DNA of 9,405 bases, from positions 1 through 9,405 of the forward strand of contig CALRFB010000021.1 in NCBI GenBank assembly GCA_943356455.1. Reading direction: 5' to 3'. The translations under genes and the position numbers were made by a program. Shown in pieces: positions 6,517 through 9,405 of this stretch. The DNA comes from Candidatus Nomurabacteria bacterium (lineage in GTDB: Bacteria > Patescibacteriota > Minisyncoccia > Phycocordibacterales > UBA9973). A model generated the notes under the pieces. That model had not been told where the DNA came from, made no database searches, and was given only the letters and a program-made list of their open reading frames with translations. Each line of letters begins with the position of its first letter. The stretch's first letter is position 1.

Positions 6517-7848
6517 TTATGCCGTGATTTTAGATTTGATGAATGTGATGAGCTCGGCAATAGCTACACGTTCTTGGTTGCCCGTATCACGGTGGCGTAT
6601 CGTTACAGTGTCGAGGTTGGCTGGATTTTCACCAAGTGTGTCGAAGTCGATAACAATACAAAACGGCGTACCGATTTCGTCTTGGCGTCTGTAGCGTTTG
6701 CCAATGTTGCCGTTGTCGTCGTATGCGATGCGGCCGAATTCTTTTTTGAGCGCCGAGAATACGGCGCGGGATTTTTCAACGAGTTCTGGTTTATTGCGCA
6801 AAAGTGGCGAAACTGCGGCTAATACGGGTGCGATATGTGGAGCAAGTTTTAGGTACGCACGAGTTTCTCCATTCATTTCGTCTTCAGTGTACGCTGAAAT
6901 CATGAGCGCCAAGAAAGCTCGATCTACTCCAAATGATGGTTCGATAACGTGGGGCACGATATTCTCCCCTGTTTCTTCGTCGTGGTAGTCGAGTTTATGG
7001 TTTGTTAGATCAAATGAACCACGATACGCCAAACCAAAAAGTTCTTTTTTACCAAATGGATAATCGAACTCAAAATCTACAGTGCGCTTTGAATAGTGAG
7101 CCAAATCTTCCGGTGCAACATCCAAAACATGAACTTTACTCATATCCATGCCGACACTTTTCATCCAATCAGCCATTTCATTTTGCCAATATTCAAATTG
7201 AACTTCCCATGTTTCGGGACGAATATAATACTCAATTTCCATTTGCTCGAATTCTCGTGATCGAAAAATAAAGTCACGTGGCGTAATTTCATTGCGAAAT
7301 GCTTTACCAATTTGCGCCATACCGAAGGGTAATTTTGGATGGTACGCATCAACTGTGTTTTTGAAGTTTACAAAAATACCCTGTGCTGTTTCTGGGCGAA
7401 GGTAGACTGTTGCTGCAGTATCATCAGCGGCACCAATTTTTGTTGAAAACATCATGTTGAACTGACGAGATTCGCCGAGTGCACCACCACAATCTGGACA
7501 CTTCATTCCGCCGTCTGTTTTTTCAGCATCGAGTTGGTCTGTGCGGAAACGGTGGTGACACTTTGCACACTCCGTCATCGGATCAGCAAAACCAGCCACG
7601 TGACCGCTCGCTTCCCAGACTTCGCTACGCATTAAAATAGCGGCACGAATACCATACATATCTTCACGATCTGAAACAAATTTTTTCCACCACGAACTTT
7701 TTATATTATTGAGAAGCTCGGCACCAAGGTGTCCGTAATCCCACGCACCAGCGAGACCACCGTATATTTCTGAACCCTGGAATATAAAACCGCGTCGCTT
7801 GGCAAGCGAAACTATTTTTTCCATTACATTATTTTCTTCATTCTGCAT
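6517..7848 (-). CDS. glyQS: Glycyl-tRNA synthetase, homodimeric (eukaryote/archaeal-like) type
   Basis: This class II synthetase charges tRNA-Gly in the cytoplasm. It is the single-chain alpha2 form rather than the GlyQ/GlyS tetramer. From the N-terminus it has the FIFQGSEIYGGLAGAWDYG block (21-39), SGHVAGF (81-87), a four-cysteine zinc knuckle (C94, C97, C117, C120) and LRPETAQGIFVNF (150-162). Motif 2 contains FRNE (184-187) and continues to REFEQMEIEYY. Motif 3 is EPSFGVDR (303-310). An anticodon-binding domain from about 335 ends in a family-typical TIRHRDTG (416-423) region. At 443 residues it is slightly short but complete. The longest frame starts at the ATG at 7848. An in-frame ATG at 7824 gives MEKIVSLAKRRG, which matches usual family N-termini; neither start has a clear ribosome binding site. 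It lies 15 bases after the upstream gene, with no room for a T-box leader. Confidence 0.96.
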   Translation of the reverse strand: MQNEENNVMEKIVSLAKRRGFIFQGSEIYGGLAGAWDYGHLGAELLNNIKSSWWKKFVSDREDMYGIRAAILMRSEVWEASGHVAGFADPMTECAKCHHRFRTDQLDAEKTDGGMKCPDCGGALGESRQFNMMFSTKIGAADDTAATVYLRPETAQGIFVNFKNTVDAYHPKLPFGMAQIGKAFRNEITPRDFIFRSREFEQMEIEYYIRPETWEVQFEYWQNEMADWMKSVGMDMSKVHVLDVAPEDLAHYSKRTVDFEFDYPFGKKELFGLAYRGSFDLTNHKLDYHDEETGENIVPHVIEPSFGVDRAFLALMISAYTEDEMNGETRAYLKLAPHIAPVLAAVSPLLRNKPELVEKSRAVFSALKKEFGRIAYDDNGNIGKRYRRQDEIGTPFCIVIDFDTLGENPANLDTVTIRHRDTGNQERVAIAELITFIKSKITA

Positions 7849-7863
7849 GTATATATAAATTAA

Positions 7864-9405
7864 TTATTGAACAACGTTTCCACCACGTACTGGAAATGTC
7901 GACTCTCCGGAAATGTTTGTCGTAAGTTTGTTGACCACTTTTCTGATATCCATACCTGTAAAAGCATCGTTTGCAACCAAAATTGCTTCATTGAGCAATG
8001 CTGGGATTGTATTGATCTGGGAAGTGGACGCTTTCAATTTTACTTGAAAATAAACAATTTTGGCAGACCCGACGATACCAGCGCCTCGAGGCACATTGCC
8101 GACATCCCACACAATTTCTCTTGTCGTATCGTTGTATTTCAAATCTTCACTCGATGCAGGATCTTTTTTAACAAAGGTGACATTGACCGGCAATGTCGCA
8201 CGCACTTCACCTTTTGTTGTTTTGTTGCTGGTATTACTGATTTTCCACTCAATTGTATAGGTAGTATCAGTACCAGCCATTGGAGGCACCGGACCAGAGT
8301 TTGTTATCGGGCCAGTCGAGTATAGCGTTCTACCGGAAAGTTGCAAATCGGTATTAATTTTGAAGTTTTTAGTTTGTGAACTATCTACTTCTTTAATGGC
8401 TACACCTTCGTTGGGCTGACTGCCTTTAACTCCAACAGTTACCACAATCATTGGATCGGCAATAACGGAGTTTGCACTTGTTTGTAGTGAACTTGATGCA
8501 AATTGCAGTGAGATAGAACCGTGTTGTCCCGGTTGAACGGCGGCAAATCCAGGTACGGTATTTTTATCCCAAACGATTGCATTTGTATTTGAGTCGTAAA
8601 ATCCACTAGATGAAATCGAGCCTTGGTTAAGTGCACTACCTGTCAACGTGGCGCGGATTTCTAAATTATTAACAACAGTGGGTAGATTGTTTGACCAATC
8701 GATTCGAGCGCTTACCTTTTCTCCCGCATCAATAATAAATACGTCTTCATCCTTACCATTGAGTGTAACTCGTGCGTCGATAAACGGCTTGGCAAGCATT
8801 ACTTCTTGAACCATGCTGTTGTACGTTACTGCAACCTTGGAGCCGTCCGTTGCGTCCGGCTGTCCCGCAGCAACTCGAAAAGCTTTTTTGTCCCCATTGA
8901 TACCAATAATTTTCCCGCGTATTTCAATTGTATTTTCTGAACCAACATCATTTTTTAGAATTGGAAAAATATTATTGCTCAAAATAGGCGCTGGTGTTGC
9001 GTCGATGTATTGGAAACCTGGTGGAAAATCAATACGCACGATACTGTCTTTGCTGAGATGCGTAGACGCAACAACGGCCTTAACTTTTAGGGTAAATTCT
9101 TGGTTTGAAACTATTTCTGCCGGTGAATCAGTTGTCAGAACAAGTGGCGCAGCATTGATTTGGATCGGGTATGTTTCTTCTTTCGTAAACGTTGCAAGTG
9201 AACCTCGAACTGTGTACTCGAGACGAGCCCTAATATTTTTTGTTGTTCCCTGTTCCCCGTATAAAACAACCGAAATGTGTTCGTTTATTTCTTCGCCTGG
9301 TGAGATGGATGTTAGAGTTATGCGTTTGCGTTCGTAATCAGTTGAATCGGCAGATGCGGAACCGCGTGGATATTCGATTATCAAATCGTCAGAGTCTATA
9401 GACAC
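7864..9405 (-). CDS. C-terminal part of a surface or secreted protein with DUF11-type beta-sandwich repeats
   Basis: The frame is open through the right edge; the GTG at 9405 is almost certainly an internal Val codon, so the N-terminus lies outside the window. The visible 513 residues are rich in Thr, Ser, Asn, Val and Ile, with no cysteine and no membrane segment. Two related modules can be aligned by eye at about 205-345 and 352-495. They share GEKVSARIDW/GTDTTYTIEW, EIRATL/EVRATLP and YDSNTNAIVWDKNTVPG/YNDTTREIVWDVGNVPRG, the pattern of DUF11 (conserved repeat) domains in cell-surface proteins. The region before them (about 80-200) has another beta-rich Ig- or cohesin-like look (IDFPPGFQY). 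The C-terminus ends shortly after the last module, without an LPXTG motif, a hydrophobic helix or a basic tail. Any anchor must therefore be N-terminal. The role is probably structural or adhesive, but this is inference; no enzymatic motif is visible. Confidence 0.8.
   Translation of the reverse strand: MSIDSDDLIIEYPRGSASADSTDYERKRITLTSISPGEEINEHISVVLYGEQGTTKNIRARLEYTVRGSLATFTKEETYPIQINAAPLVLTTDSPAEIVSNQEFTLKVKAVVASTHLSKDSIVRIDFPPGFQYIDATPAPILSNNIFPILKNDVGSENTIEIRGKIIGINGDKKAFRVAAGQPDATDGSKVAVTYNSMVQEVMLAKPFIDARVTLNGKDEDVFIIDAGEKVSARIDWSNNLPTVVNNLEIRATLTGSALNQGSISSSGFYDSNTNAIVWDKNTVPGFAAVQPGQHGSISLQFASSSLQTSANSVIADPMIVVTVGVKGSQPNEGVAIKEVDSSQTKNFKINTDLQLSGRTLYSTGPITNSGPVPPMAGTDTTYTIEWKISNTSNKTTKGEVRATLPVNVTFVKKDPASSEDLKYNDTTREIVWDVGNVPRGAGIVGSAKIVYFQVKLKASTSQINTIPALLNEAILVANDAFTGMDIRKVVNKLTTNISGESTFPVRGGNVVQ

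Noticed and set aside
6496..6520. Rho-independent terminator reading on the plus strand (CGTTA/TAACG stem followed by TCTCTTTTTAT)
   Set aside because: No plus-strand gene exists upstream to terminate, the stem is only five pairs with three A-T pairs, and the T-run is broken. On the coding (minus) strand there is no U-run after the hairpin.
7849..7866. AT-rich TTAATTTATATATAC before glyQS as a promoter -10
   Set aside because: TATATA abuts the first ATG, and no -35-like hexamer was found 15-18 bases upstream. It could only serve the internal ATG at 7824, so the support is too weak to annotate.
8813..9337. Plus-strand open frame of 174 codons opposite the DUF11-like gene
   Set aside because: It is antisense to a repetitive, low-stop beta-rich gene. 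It has no ribosome binding site and no recognisable domain.
7864..9405. The GTG at the very right edge (9405) as a true start codon for the DUF11-like protein
   Set aside because: The frame is open at the edge, the first residues (SIDSDDLIIEYPRG) look like the middle of a beta-rich domain, and no signal peptide follows.
1..9405. Alternative genetic code (UGA as Gly, as in Gracilibacteria/Absconditabacteria)
   Set aside because: No in-frame TGA occurs in any of the seven genes, and glycine positions in conserved motifs use GGN. The absence of TGA among only six visible stops is not significant.
1..9405. CRISPR array, insertion sequence, tRNA or prophage signature
   Set aside because: No short regularly spaced repeats, transposase motifs, terminal inverted repeats or tRNA cloverleaf sequences were seen. 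Virtually the whole window is coding.

Overview
This 9.4 kb window carries seven protein genes, all read on the minus strand, and essentially no non-coding DNA. The gaps between genes are 15, 34, 3, 3 and 10 bases, plus one overlap of about 20 bases. Base composition looks to be in the mid-40s % GC, judged by eye. The standard bacterial code fits: there is no in-frame TGA, and the six visible stops are five TAA and one TAG. The short MetRS with an HIGF signature, the homodimeric GlyRS, the TatD variant and the DUF11-type surface protein resemble what I remember from Candidate Phyla Radiation bacteria (Patescibacteria, most likely Parcubacteria). That placement is inference from remembered family features, not a search result.

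In transcription order (right to left) the layout is as follows. (1) 9405-7864 is the C-terminal part of a large exported beta-sandwich protein with tandem DUF11-like repeats; its start lies outside the window. (2) 7848-6517 is glycyl-tRNA synthetase. (3) 6482-5220 is an M16 zinc peptidase with intact catalytic motifs. (4) 5216-4101 is an AI-2E (PerM/YdiK) family membrane protein. (5) 4120-2624 is methionyl-tRNA synthetase. (6) 2620-1727 is a TatD family metal-dependent hydrolase. (7) 1716 to the left edge is a membrane-anchored or secreted PQQ/BamB-like beta-propeller protein, open at its C-terminus.

The block reads like one polycistronic housekeeping cluster: two aminoacyl-tRNA synthetases, a peptidase, a transporter-like protein and a nuclease-type hydrolase, bracketed by two cell-surface proteins. 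The only convincing internal promoter candidate is an extended -10 (TGCTATAAT) that overlaps the tatD-family stop codon. It would start transcription within a few bases of the propeller gene's ATG, so that gene could have its own near-leaderless transcript. No rRNA, tRNA, CRISPR array, mobile element or convincing terminator is visible. I see no sign of a new defence or mobile system. The points worth a second look concern start-site architecture, lineage-specific variation in enzyme motifs, and the two surface proteins.
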